The translations under genes were made by a program, and so were the position numbers. The notes under the pieces are model-generated. The model ran no database searches, was not told the DNA's origin, and saw only the letters and a list, made by a program, of their open reading frames with translations. Shown here in pieces: positions 1 through 11,800 of a stretch of DNA of 64,000 nucleotides (positions are counted from its first letter, which is position 1; the number at the start of each line of letters is the position of its first letter). Where the stretch lies: NCBI GenBank assembly GCA_020086605.1, contig JACBWW010000029.1, forward strand, positions 3,630,975 through 3,694,974, in the 5' to 3' direction. This stretch comes from Lanius collurio (taxonomy: Eukaryota; Chordata; Aves; Passeriformes; Laniidae).

Positions 1-3000
1 CCTTGACAAGAGGATTCCTCTGCCACTGGGCCCCTGAGTCCTTGGCCATGATCTTGAACTGTGGAGGGGGTTGCCAGGCCCTCAGATCCTCCAGCAGAAC
101 TACCCAAACAACCTAATTTTGATGCTGGATGTGGGGGAACTGGGAGGATCTGAGGGGATGGCATCTGTTTTGTGGCACTTCCCATCTCCATGCATCTCTT
201 GTGTTCACGGTGCCCCTGGGAACAGCACAACTCCGTTCTCTTGATGAAGGGCATATTGTGCTGGAAGCACAGTGCTTGGCTGGATGGACCTTTGGGGCTA
301 AACCAGCCATTCCTATGTACTCATTTAAATTTCATTGATTTTTCCAAAGAATTATTTCTCCCTTGATGGTCTAGAAATAAAACCTCTTGCCCTGACTGGC
401 TCAACAACCCCATGATTTCTATCTATTGACAAGGTGGTATTCACACTCTGTCTCAACACAGGCAAGCTATTCTTCAACATGCTCGATCAGAGGAAGAGAA
501 AATTACATTTTATGTACCTCCTGCCGCTTCCTGTTACATCTCCCCTCCTGGATTTCCAGTGGCAGGTGTTTGTGCAGGATCCCATCTCCAGGCTGGGAGC
601 GAGTTACTCAGCACCAGGTTTTCACAGGAATATCTCCTCTCGATGTGGGCAATGCCCAATTAGGCACATTGCCAGACTACAAGTTTGCAGTGATATTTTT
701 AATTTTCCTCTGAGGTTCCTGTTTGGTCTCTGGCCTTATCTTTTCTGAAGCAAAACAGCTTGTGTGGCTACTCTTTGTGCCCCCATCTGATTTGTGGCTT
801 TTTTTTCTCATGGTGAAGCTAAATGTGTCCAAGGCAAGTGGGGACAGAGAGTGGCACTGAACCTTCTGTGCAGAGCACGTGTCAGGCTGGTGACCTGGAG
901 TCAAGAAGACTTCTCCAAACTCAAAGCCTTCGAACAGCAGCAGCAGTGAGGCAGTGTGGAAGGTGGTGCAGTGACCCCACAGGTGTATGACAGCAGGTTT
1001 GCTGTGTTCCCTGGGGATAATGTGACAAAGGGGATGTTTTCCAGTTTCCACTTTGGTAAGGAGCTTTCTGGCCATTATATATATGAGTCAGGGTTTTGGA
1101 TGAGGAAGCCTTCATGGCTTTCTGAATTGCAGCCACACTGTCTCCAGCTGCGACCCTTGAAGACCCAGCTCTGGAGCTCATTTCCTTTGCCTCAGTTTCA
1201 GTGGGTCATCCCAGCAGTGTTTTGCACAAGTGAATAAGAATTATGGGCTTAAAATAGGCACTAGACCCTGAAAGTGATGAACCGTGGCTCGTGGAGGCTG
1301 TACATACCATGTCCCAATGAACAGGAATTTGTTTGCATGGGAAAGTGCTCCTGCTGTGGGGACTGGTTACTGAGGGTGACTTTGCTCTCATGGGCCTTAT
1401 TTCTGAGAGTAGCTGTTCAGTTATGCATCTTTAAATATATGTTTTCTTGTCCAGATGTCCTATTTAGGCCAAAACCTTCACTTTGCCTGTAAGAGAGCTG
1501 GAAAAGCCTGGACCTGCCTTTGAAGTCAATTAGCTGCCTCTAAGGCAGGATTTATCTTTAAAAGGAGTTGGATCAGGATAGGGAGCATGTCAGAGCTGGA
1601 ACCAGAAGATGTTTGTCTGTCCTAGTGCCTATAGAGGTGAACAGAACTTTTCTTAATTGCTTTATGGGAAGTTATTTGTAACCATATAGTCCCTTTCCTT
1701 TGCCAAGAGCTTGGGGTTATTTGTGGCTCTGGACTAAAAAGGAACAGCAGAAACAATGGTGCGCTAGTTTTGACCAAACCAATTTACACTTAATTTTCCA
1801 GTTTTTCCTCAGAAAGACCTTGGCCTTGAACTCTATCTTAGTTTATATGCTCTATTTGTCTCTCTTGCACTCGCCAGGCAAACTGGAAAGCTCAGGCATG
1901 GTAGTGATTGTTTCTGAGCACCAAAATGAGAAGATCCCGTTGAATGGGAGAAGATGAGCTCAGGGCACAGGGGTTGTCAGTGGCCTGAGAAGGGTTGGAG
2001 GGCAGAACTCTGATGTTCTGTCCCACACTGGTTTGATTTGGTTTGATTTAAAACACTGTAGCTGAGTCTGCACAGGTCCTGGAACCTTGCAGACAGGATG
2101 ACTGTGTGTGCTGTTCCCTAAAACAACCCATCCACACCGGCAGGGCAAGACCTCCACTGCCCTCTTGCACTGTGTGGGTTCTGCTGTCAGATGGAAGAGA
2201 GGAGCTCCTGGTACAGATGTTTTTCTTCCCCACTGTGTTGCCACTGGCTGGCAGCAATGCAGGTGCAGTGTCCTGAACCAGCCAGGAATGCCAGCAAAGG
2301 CCAGGAGAGTCATCACCTACAGCTCCATCCTCTTGGAAACGTGCACTGAACAATCCCTTCGGTTATCAAATTCCTGTGTGCTTGTAACCAGGAATGGGGG
2401 GAGGAAAGAGAGAGAACTCCTACCCAAGCCCCAGGGCAGCCAGAAACATTTCCATCCCAGTAGCAGCTGCAGCTGTGCTGGTGCAGCTCCCTGTGGTGCC
2501 TTGCTGGGGCCAGATCCAGAGCTCTGCCATATCCACAGGTATTGGCACACTGAGGCAGGCCTTGGTGCCATCTCACTGCCATGTGCAATAACTCATTCCC
2601 TGCCTTTGGACTAGCACGTGGCCATCAGTGCAAGGGCTGTGGGATGTCTTTCTCTGCCCCAGCCATGCCTTGCCTCATGCTTCAGTCCTGCCTTGGCTCT
2701 TTCACCACCGTGTTTTAGCCCCTGATGTGCCCAGCTTGAGGGATCGTGGCTTTTGCTTTTAGGTCCTGGAGTTAAACACCATCTGCACCCACGAGGGCAT
2801 TAGTGCGGGGACAGTGCCCCAGGGAGTGTGAAAGGGCATGTAGGGAGACTGCTGCTTCCCTTCTCCTCATGGACAATGACTTCACAAAACAGGGCTGATA
2901 GGGGGTCTCTGATTAATGCATCAGATCTCTGTCCATGAGAGCGATGCCACCTGCAAGCTGGACACTTGCACTGACCTAATGTCTTTGTGGCTTCAAGCCA

Positions 3001-6000
3001 CATTATACCATCTGCCAGCAAAGGAGAGCTTCCCAGCACCCCACCACGCAGGTGTGGGGGTGGATCACCACCTAAATCCATGCCAGGGTGTGCTGGGAAG
3101 GATCCAACCTCCTCTCAGGGGCAAGCAGCCCGTTTGGGTTAAACCGCACACGTGATTTTCTATTTGTGGCATCCTTTTGCTGCTAGAAAAGTGCTGAAGT
3201 TATTGGAAAAGTCTGCAATCGAGCCCTGCTGGGCCGTGCTACAACAGGTTATTGTTCTGGCAAAGGTGAAGGGCAGGACCTTTGCCTGGGAGCTTTCCAG
3301 GAGCTGTGCTGCTTAGCTGGAAGGAAGCAGAACTACTCGGCATTGGGTCCACCTGCAGTGCTAATGCCGACTGCAGTGCCGGGAGGTCTCCAACAGCGTG
3401 CAGAGCGCAAGGAATCCAGCTTCACGTGCCAGCACCACACAGAGCTGGCACTTCCAGCCCCTCCTGTCCTTGCTCTACGTGGAGTGTGCCTGATGAAAGA
3501 TAAAGGCCAGGAAAGTAGTGTTGAAACATTGGCAGGGCTGCTTTGCTATCTGCGCTGTCTGCGGAACACTTGGGATGCTCCGGATTCCTGGAAGCTTACT
3601 GTCTTTTGATAGAGAGAAATACAAACTATTTCTGGCATCTTCCTTCTCTGTAACAGCTCAGAGACATTAGAAAGCAAAAGCTGAGATCTCTCTTCAAATG
3701 TGCAGCTCCAGTTGTGGCTATTTGTGCCATGTCTGTGGCTATCAGGGTGGTTTCAACCCACCACTGAGAAGTGTCCACTCTCCTATTTAGCAGTGATCCT
3801 GCTCCAGCCCCACTAAGCCCTCAGGACAGCCTCTCTCTGTCAATGCAGAGCCACTTCCAGCTCATTCCTATACATTTGCCAAGTACAGCTTTTCCCTACA
3901 TTGCCTGAGCTGTGGTTTAGATGAAAGGAAATTTGCAGTTTAAAAGCATCCTTCCATTTCAGTCAGACTTTTCCTTTGCAGAGCATTACCGCTGTCATTT
4001 CCCACTTGGGTGGAACCAATTGGTATTTCTTTTGGTGGCCTCAAGCCTGGCAGCATGACCCTCTGCCACAGTGCTGCTGCTGTGCTGGGCTGGCAGCTGC
4101 CTCTCCACCATGACAAAACTGTTTGCATTTGCTGGCACTGCTGACATCTCTCGTTGAGGTTGTCACAACAGCAGCAGCTGAAGTGGCTGTGTACCCATCA
4201 AGGAGAGCAGGCTCTGGATCTCTGCCCTGCCCTGGGCACAGGGACACCTCTGTCTGCATCCTTTGCCAAAGGCCAGATCTGGGAGGTGGCACGTGGAAGC
4301 ATCACAGCACACAGGAGCCTTTCCAGCAGCAGATGGGTTCCCAAGGGGTGTCTGCAAAGGGGAGCTCTCCTTGCCAGCCCACAAAAATGGGTTTAATTCA
4401 GCTCCCCCAAAACAAATCTCCTAGAACTGAATACGCCTCATGGAAAGTGCCCTCCGGCTGCTGCAGCAAATCTGAGGAAGGCTCTGCTTATTTCCAGACT
4501 GGTAAAACAAATCTGATGTTGAAAACATGGCTAAAATAGGAGCCTTCTTAGCAGGGGAATGATGGGGAAGGCTGCAGTGGGCAAAGGTGGTACCGAAGCT
4601 GCCTCTTCCAAACAGGCCTGAATACATGAATATTTTGCAACTACCAAAAATTCAGGGCTTCTTCTCAGCTTGGGTCTTGCATTCCACTGAAGTCCCGTAG
4701 TCCAGTTCTAAACCTGAATTCACAGTATGCTACCATGACATCATGAAGTCAAATGCCACTGGCAATGGAAATAGATAATGCCTCCCAGGTGGGAGCTTCA
4801 GGAAAATGTTCCAGAAGGTGGAGGGGGAAGGGCCTCCCCAGCTGAATTTTACAAGAATTTTTACTGGCAGAAAAGTCTCAATTTAAAGAAACATGTTTTC
4901 CTGATCTGAAAATGCTCCCCTGGGCTTTCTGTCCTTAGCTGCTGTGTTTTCATCACTCTTATGACATTCCTGAGGCTTGACAGTACCCAAGGCTTGGCAG
5001 TACCCAGGGCTGCACTGAGATACACCCCTGCTTTAAAAAGTTTCCACCCAAAAAGCAAATCCTGGTGAAGGACTGCAGGAGAGATGCCCCTGGATGGCAG
5101 GAAGAGGGAGATGAAGGGAAGCATTGCCAGCTTCCAAACCACCTGCTCCTCCCGTGGATGTGCTGGTGCTCCCAGGGGAGGCAGGCTGGGAGCTGGCCAG
5201 GGCTGGGCCCTGTGGGTATATCCTTCTTTTTCTGGAGCCCTGGCTGTTGCAAACATCGAAGTTATTCTTGGAATTTCCCCTCTTTGTTATTAAATTAGTT
5301 TTTATTCCGAGCAGCGTGGCACTGGCGCAGGAATTGTGGCCCTGGAGCGGGAATTGCGTTGTTCTGTGCCTGATCTTCCTTGGGGCAGTAAAAGCTGAGC
5401 CCTTTGTACCATCCTCTGGGATTCTCCTCACCCACCATGTGCTCTTGGCCTTCCCATTTTTGCCCTGCTCTGGAAGCAGCCAGAAGGGAAGGAGGAGGGA
5501 GGTGGATGGCTGAGCCCTTCCTCTGATCTGGCAAATCCTGTTTTTCCCAAGCTGCATAATTCAAAACATGTTCAGAGCACTCTCAAACACATGGCCAGAA
5601 GCACTGCCCTGGGAAGGAGCCTGAAGGGCTGCAGCTACTCAGACAAAGAAACCCAGAACTGAAGCCATTACTCCTGTCATTCTCCCTTTTGCCCTGTCCC
5701 TGGCCACTGGAAAGCAGTGCTCACCAGCACTGGAAACAGCATCACGGACACACAGGCAAGCAAGCTGGTGTCTCAGAAAAGTCAGGCTGGCTGCTGGTGG
5801 GACAGCTCCAGGCTCTGCTGGGATCAGATGGCAGAGGAGCAGCTTGGATGAAGCATTGCCCTCCTCGGCTTCAGGGAAGAACTTTTATGGGGGCAGAAGA
5901 CCGGCTTCTGTGGGTGAGTCTAAACTTTGCACCTGCACCTCAGATTTGCCCTTGTTCAAGCCAAAATTATATGGACAGGAACCATTCTCTTCTGGAAACT

Positions 6001-6989
6001 GGTTCTGCCTGATGTGCCCTCGCTGTGCAGAACTACAGAGTGGCCCCTGACCTGCTGCTTCCCATAATCTCCAGGCTGATACGGACCTTGCTGTGAAACG
6101 GATGTGGCTGACATTTAGCAGGAATGCCAGTTCTCATCAGAACAGTGCCTGGGGAGATGCAGGCTGCGCTCAGCCGTGCGGCTGACGAGACCTGCTGCTT
6201 TGCAGGCTCGGTCAGCACCTCACTTCATCAAAGAAACGCTCTTGGCTAACACTGGGTGATGTTTCCCAGAAATGGCATAGGCAGGAAAGATGTTTTGCTT
6301 GGCATAAACTGGCCTCAGTGCACTTTTCAGTGTTCCACTGGGTAGAAGGAACCAGCTGGGATGAGTGTGGGGCTAAGGTGGGTTTAGCCATGCCACCAAG
6401 TCCAAGAGTGATGAATGAATGGTCTAGGATCAGTCTCCTCTCCTGCCAGCCTCACTTGCAGAGATCTCTCTGGATAAAAGCTATGCTCTGTTTCTTATGA
6501 TGCAGCAGAAAATCAGCAATATCCCAGCTGTGGGAGGCATCCTTCCAGGATCCCCCGTGTGCAAAGATGTCAAGGCAATTCACAGTCCCAAGCCTATTGG
6601 GGACTACCACCTTTAGTGCATTAATATTACATGTGGGCAAAGTGAGTCGTTTTTCATCTCTCCCTCGACTGCAGGCACTCACTGGCAAATCTGAGAAGAG
6701 GAGCTCTGTTTCTCCCCCTCCAGCTGCATCTGGCTGCATTTGAAATTTCAAACGAGCACTGGAGCTCTCTCAGCTGGATCATGCAAATTTTTTTTGTGTT
6801 TGTTTCAGCCACTTCTTCATAAAGGGAACTCATCTTTTTACCCACAGTGAAGTTCCGGATTTGCTGAGAGCAAAGCGTTGGGTTTGCCCCAAATACAAAC
6901 TGTTATTTACTGAAGGGCTGTGAATCACAGGGAATCCCATGAGGGTCCGATCCCCACCTCCAAATGCTCCGTCCCAGGCTGTTTGGGGC
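1..6989. other. Intergenic DNA, no supported gene
   Basis: Only short overlapping frames on both strands without cysteine patterns, signal-peptide exons or coherent splice phases. Apart from a 17-bp tandem duplication near 4.98 kb I see nothing I can name. The next gene downstream of the SPINK1-like gene must lie beyond the left edge. Confidence 0.5.
4974..5007 (+). repeat. 17-bp tandem duplication
   Basis: GGCTTGACAGTACCCAA is followed by GGCTTGGCAGTACCCAG. Confidence 0.85.
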
Positions 6990-7480
6990 TGACTCACGAC
7001 AGCCCTTTGGCACAAGCAGGGGAGTGCCCGGCTCTCCAGGGAGCAGCTGGCAGTGCTGTGCCAGTGCCAGGCAGACACACACATCCCTCCAGCGCAGGGC
7101 ACACCCGCCGGGGCCGCTCTCGTCCTTGCAGTCCCCTGGGCGCGGCATCCCCGCAAATCTGCCCGTGGGTCCCGGGACGTGAGGGACAGGGACCCTCGGC
7201 TACCCCACCCCAGCGGCTTCCAGGCTCCCGGCAGGGCTGGCAGGAGCAGCCCCGCCCGCCCGCTGCGCTCCCGCAGGGCCAGCACCGCTCCCCGGCCGCG
7301 CAGCCCCCCGGCCTCCCGGGATCCAGCTGCGGGTTCCAGCTGCGGGTTCCAGCTGCGGGATCCAGCTGCGGGATCCAGCTGCAGGCTCGGCTCCGGCAGC
7401 GGCCCCGGCTGCGGCGGAGCAACAGCGGCCTCCAGTGCCGAAAGCTCCTCCCGCTCTCCATCCGCACTCCGCGTCCTGCC
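6990..7480. other. CpG-rich stretch
   Basis: The segment has many CG dinucleotides and high G+C compared with its flanks, especially at 7100-7460. I cannot attach a transcript or first exon to it. It ends where an antisense CR1 begins. It may be a CpG island or GC-rich repeat debris; open frames here are expected from the base composition. Confidence 0.5.
7318..7382 (+). repeat. 13-bp minisatellite, five units
   Basis: Five adjacent copies of GGG(A/T)TCCAGCTGC with only one variable base. It lies inside a CpG-rich stretch. Confidence 0.95.
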
Positions 7481-7487
7481 CGCGGAA

Positions 7488-8190
7488 CCACGGAATGGGC
7501 GACTGGGCAGCGACCTTTAAAGGGCATCTGCTCCAACCCCCGTGCCGTGGGCAGGGACATCTTCAACTACAGCAGGTTGCTCAGAGCTCTCTCCAGCCTG
7601 AACTTGAATGTTTCCGGAGATGGGGTATCCACAGCTTCTCTGGGCAACGAATTCTGGTGTCTCACCACCTTCACTGTAAAATTTTCTTCTAATATTTAAC
7701 CTAACCCAGCCTTCTGTCAATTTGAAGCCATATCCCATTGTCTTGTCACTCCAAGCCCCTGTAAAATGTCTCTCTTGGAGCCTCTTTAGGCACTGGAAGG
7801 GGCTCTAAGGTCTCCCAGGAGCTTTCTCTTCTGCAGGCTGAACATTCCCAGCTCTCATCCTGTCTCCATAGCAGAGATGATCCAGCCCTTGGAGTGTCTT
7901 CATGGCTTCCTCTGGACTTTCACCAACAGGTCCGAGTTTTTCTTATGTCAGGGACCCCAGAGCTGGCTGCAGCACGGCAGGAGGGTCTCCTGAGAGCAGA
8001 GGGGCCAAATCCCCTCCCAAGCCCTGCTGCCCACACTGCTTTGGATGCAGCCCAGGACAAGGCTGGTTTCTGCGCTGTGAGTGCACATTGCTGGCTTGTG
8101 TCCAGCCTCTCATCCACCAGCACCTTCAAGTCCTTCTTGGAAAGGCATCTCTCATCCTGCCAGCCCACAGCCCTCAGGCCAGGTCGTCAG
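7488..8190 (-). mobile_element. CR1 LINE, 3' fragment
   Basis: On the plus strand it reads as the complement of a CR1 3' end. Segments match the 3' UTR (near 7505-7560), the conserved block with TTCTCTGGGCAACG, and the RT-distal portion ending near the CACATTGCTGGCT block at about 8090. The element is on the minus strand, 5'-truncated at about 8190, and moderately diverged. Confidence 0.85.
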
Positions 8191-8752
8191 TGCCAGCAGC
8201 AAAGCTCATCAAGGGCAGTAGAGGGAAAAAAAAGAATTTTGCCTGGAAAAATGGAGTCTTTTTGGTTTTCTGAGGCATTGGGTAGCTGTGAGCTGCAGGA
8301 CAAGTGTGAAGCTGGTGACTCTTGGTGCACAGGGACCATGTGATGGGGCACTGGCATATAGACAAGGCTGGAGACAGGTCAGCATGGAGATGACTTTTTG
8401 GGGCTCTTTCTCCTGGCAAAGGCTCTGGAGCAAGGCCTTTAGAGTCCTGTATATAAGAAATGCAATTGCAAGTTATGAGAGTGATAAAACCCTCCTATTG
8501 CTTGAATATTGGAAGTTTAGGAAAGGAAAACAAAATTCTTGATGCAAAAAAAGAACCTCCTTGTTGTGCCAGAGCCTGGCTCTCTCCTTGGGCATGTCCC
8601 AGCCTTGTCCCTGGGGCTCTGTCAGTAATTTGCTCACAGCTCTTTACGGGCATCACCAGAACAAACCATATTTTTTGGGAAGGTGCTTTAAGTGTTGAGA
8701 AAATTGCTGTGTGTGTAAGAAATCCCAGCACAAGACATGGCGATGCTTCCAT
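8191..8752. other. Short intergenic stretch
   Basis: Lies between the CR1 copy and the poly(A) signal of the SPINK1-like gene. Nothing recognised. Confidence 0.5.
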
Positions 8753-8758
8753 TTTATT
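8753..8758 (-). terminator. Poly(A) signal of the SPINK1-like gene
   Basis: AATAAA on the minus strand lies about 60 nt beyond the stop codon, so the 3' UTR would be under about 90 nt. A GT-rich stretch follows on the minus strand. Confidence 0.75.
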
Positions 8759-8816
8759 GGGGGTTTGAGCGGGTGAGGGGACAGCTTTGTGCCCTCATCT
8801 CTGCAACGGGTGCGCC

Positions 8817-8892
8817 TCAGTTCAGAGAGGAGCTGGCGCGGGGGGTTCGGCACATTCCTCTGTTCTTGATGCGCACGTGGCTGTTTCTTTGC
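8817..8892 (-). CDS. SPINK1: SPINK1-like exon 4 (Kazal cysteine 6, C-terminus)
   Basis: This terminal coding exon of 76 nt follows an acceptor with a strong pyrimidine tract (cctctctttcag). It completes a split Leu codon, encodes the VRIKNRGMC segment with the sixth cysteine, then a Ser/Arg/Pro tail and a TGA. The upstream intron is about 2.6 kb, the longest in the gene. Confidence 0.86.
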
Positions 8893-11800
8893 CTGAAAGA
8901 GAGGTTAAAAATGCTGGGGGGCTGCCTTTGGGTCCCTGAGACACAGCAGAGCCTGGCTCAGAGGACAAAGGCAGAAATAAAAATGGAAAATACTGCTTAA
9001 ATCATCATCTAAGTGTTATTCACAGCAAGGAAGGCCACATATTCTTGACAGGGAGTTCAGGGTTACCATGGACATGTGTTAATTAATTCCAATAAGCTCA
9101 AGAGTGCTTTCTGACACCTCCTGGCAGGATAATTCACCTCCATGCTGCAGGACAGCACTGAGACACCTCTAATGCCTGTCTGACTGCAGACAATAGAGGT
9201 TATGAATTTGTTCTGTAGGTTTTTAGAGACAAAAGCCTGCCACTGTGTCTCACTTGGGTTTGGCCTGCTCCCAGCCTCCCCTTCTGATTGCTTCTGCAGC
9301 AAAAGTGAGAGAAATATTAAAAAGATATCTTTAAAAAACTATTTCCTTTTTTTTTCCCAGTAGTGGACCTGATTACTCTGAATTGTTCCATTTTCACTCA
9401 GAATTATGATGTTCTCCTCTTTGGAAAGATGGATCCGTTTCTCAGGTGTGTAGAGAAATGCTGGTAAAGTGATTTGCGTTTTGCAAAAAGCATTTTGGTC
9501 ACAGTGAAGTGACCAAAGGTGACAGGTGAGACGCTGCTGCCGCAGGGACCTGCCAGATGCTCTCCGTAGTTATTCCCAGACTCCTTGCATGCTTCCAGCT
9601 CTTGTCAGGCCAGCTGCACACACAGAACTGCAAATGGCACTTCATCCTGCCTCTTGGCTGACTTTTCCCCATGGACCAAGGCTTTATAGATGAGGACGCC
9701 TCGTTTATCTCTGCCCCAACACATTTGGCACCAGGCAGCTTCAGGGTCCTGGTACCCGGCCCAGATGGCCCTGGCCAGGAGACCAAATGGCTGTTCCTAA
9801 CCTCAGAATTCCTTCACTTGGGGACAGAACAGGGGAGCTGCAAGGCTCGGGGCTCTGACCCACAGAAGCAGCACATTTCCAGTTGCAGCTGCTCGGAGCT
9901 TGCACTAACAGGAGTTCTAAGAGCTCTGGGAACGCAGCGCCTGCCAACACAAGGTGGGTGCAGCACCATCTTCTCATCCATCCCATCTCTCTCCTGACTC
10001 CTGGCTGGCTCTGAATACACCACCAGCTCAGTCTTTCTCTTTTTTGTACCCCAATTTCCCTTCTTGTGACTACTGGATTCTGCCATCCCCTCCAAAGCTG
10101 CTCTCTGCACTGGGGAGATGGAGCATCCTGGATGCCACTTCACCCAGCTGACTGTGGAGCCTTTCTCGCTCACTTTACCCCGCTCTTGGTCTGTGGCCAG
10201 AGCCCTAATGATGTTGTGTCTGATGAACCTCCCACCCCCATCTGTTGCACAATACAGGGACAGCTGGTGCTGGGCTGCTGGCTTCCAGCAGGGTCATTAC
10301 CGCCCTGCCAGGCCGTGCCGGGTCATTAACTGTGCTGCCTTTGCTGAGGAGATCCCACTCAGCCTCTCTCTGCCTGACTGCATCATACTCAGCCTTGAAA
10401 GGTAAACCAGCATTTGAGCAGGCCAGCAGCAGAATATGTGGCAGCAGCCTGGGTTAATGAAGCAAAAAGGGGACAACCCAACTGACAATATTTATCCAGG
10501 CTCTTTTTTTTTTCCTGGTGTTTTGGATTCTGTTGCTTGTTCCTGCAGAGTTAGCAGGGCGGTGATGCTCCTGAAAGCAGAATTTGGCTCCACAAGCCCA
10601 CTTACCCAGAGACAGAAAAGCTGGACATGGAACTTCACAAATGTCTCTGCTGATGGCAGATGGGCCTGTGAGCCTGATCACCAAAAATCCCTGCCTACAC
10701 CAGGTGAAGCCAAGGGTGAAGCTTCCTTAACCCTGCAGACTGGGACATTTGGCTCCAGATAAGACTCAATCTTCCCAACAGAGATTTTTGAACCACTTAA
10801 TAGCGTTGAGTAATTCCTTCACTTGTCTGACACAGAGTACTTCTAATGTATAAATATACTTTAAATTACCTAGGGCCCAAGCCAGATGAAATGCATCGAG
10901 TCTTGCCAGAGACACCCTTAGCAGTTGGACCTGGCCTTCTGCTAGAACAGAGCAATCTGGCACCAGCACAGATTAAATATAAAGCTCATTCTTAAAAATA
11001 CCCAGAGCAAATGGTATCCTTTCATATGCAGAGAAGACAGAAAGCAGAGCTCAGCTATAAATTCCTGGGGTGAAAAAAACATAGTTTTTTCCTCAGCCAC
11101 CACACATTTGAGGTCATCTGGAAAAATATCCTTCAGCCCGTGTGCTAGACCTGGGCAGACTTCGAGGACTTTGCCATTTGTCTGAGATCCTGGATGCCTG
11201 CCAGCTCTCACTGCTGCTTGGCAGCTGCAGGTACGGGGAGTTTTTGCTTGTGGGCAGCCTGAGTGCTGCGAGCCCCACACAATGGGGCCATTCCTCAGCT
11301 GGAGGCCACACGCTCAGAGCAGCGGGCGCAGCATCTGTGCGGGAGGCCAGATCCGTGCCAGATGTGCTGGGCTCACTGCCCACGCTCCACCCAGCTGCAT
11401 GCAAACAGCTTTCTTTCTAGGAAATCCCAGATATGTGTAGTGGCCCTCATCTGTGTAGCATTTAGACTTGCAGCAGGTCCAGATACTCACAGGTTGTGAA
11501 GGCACAACAGGCACTCGTTGCTGTACAGGAGGTCATCCGTGCCACAGATGGGGTCAAATTCCCTTGTACACCCTCTTCTTAGGTTGAAATTCTCACAAGA
11601 TGCCTTTAGACACAAAAGGGTGATTTTGAAAATGTTAAACCTGTTCTCAATTTAAAGGAGCTTTGCTTTCACAGGGAGGTGCACATTTTGTCTGTCTTCA
11701 CAATCCATCCTCAGAGCTCCGCTGTGAGCTCTCAGAAACACTGGGACCATCTGCCACCATGTCCCTTGGCCAGCTAAACTGCACCTGGCACTGCTGCACA

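Noticed and set aside
6920..7699. Longest plus-strand open frame in the window (259 codons)
   Set aside because: It lies in CpG-rich DNA with a minisatellite and runs into an antisense CR1. Other frames there are also open, so base composition explains it.
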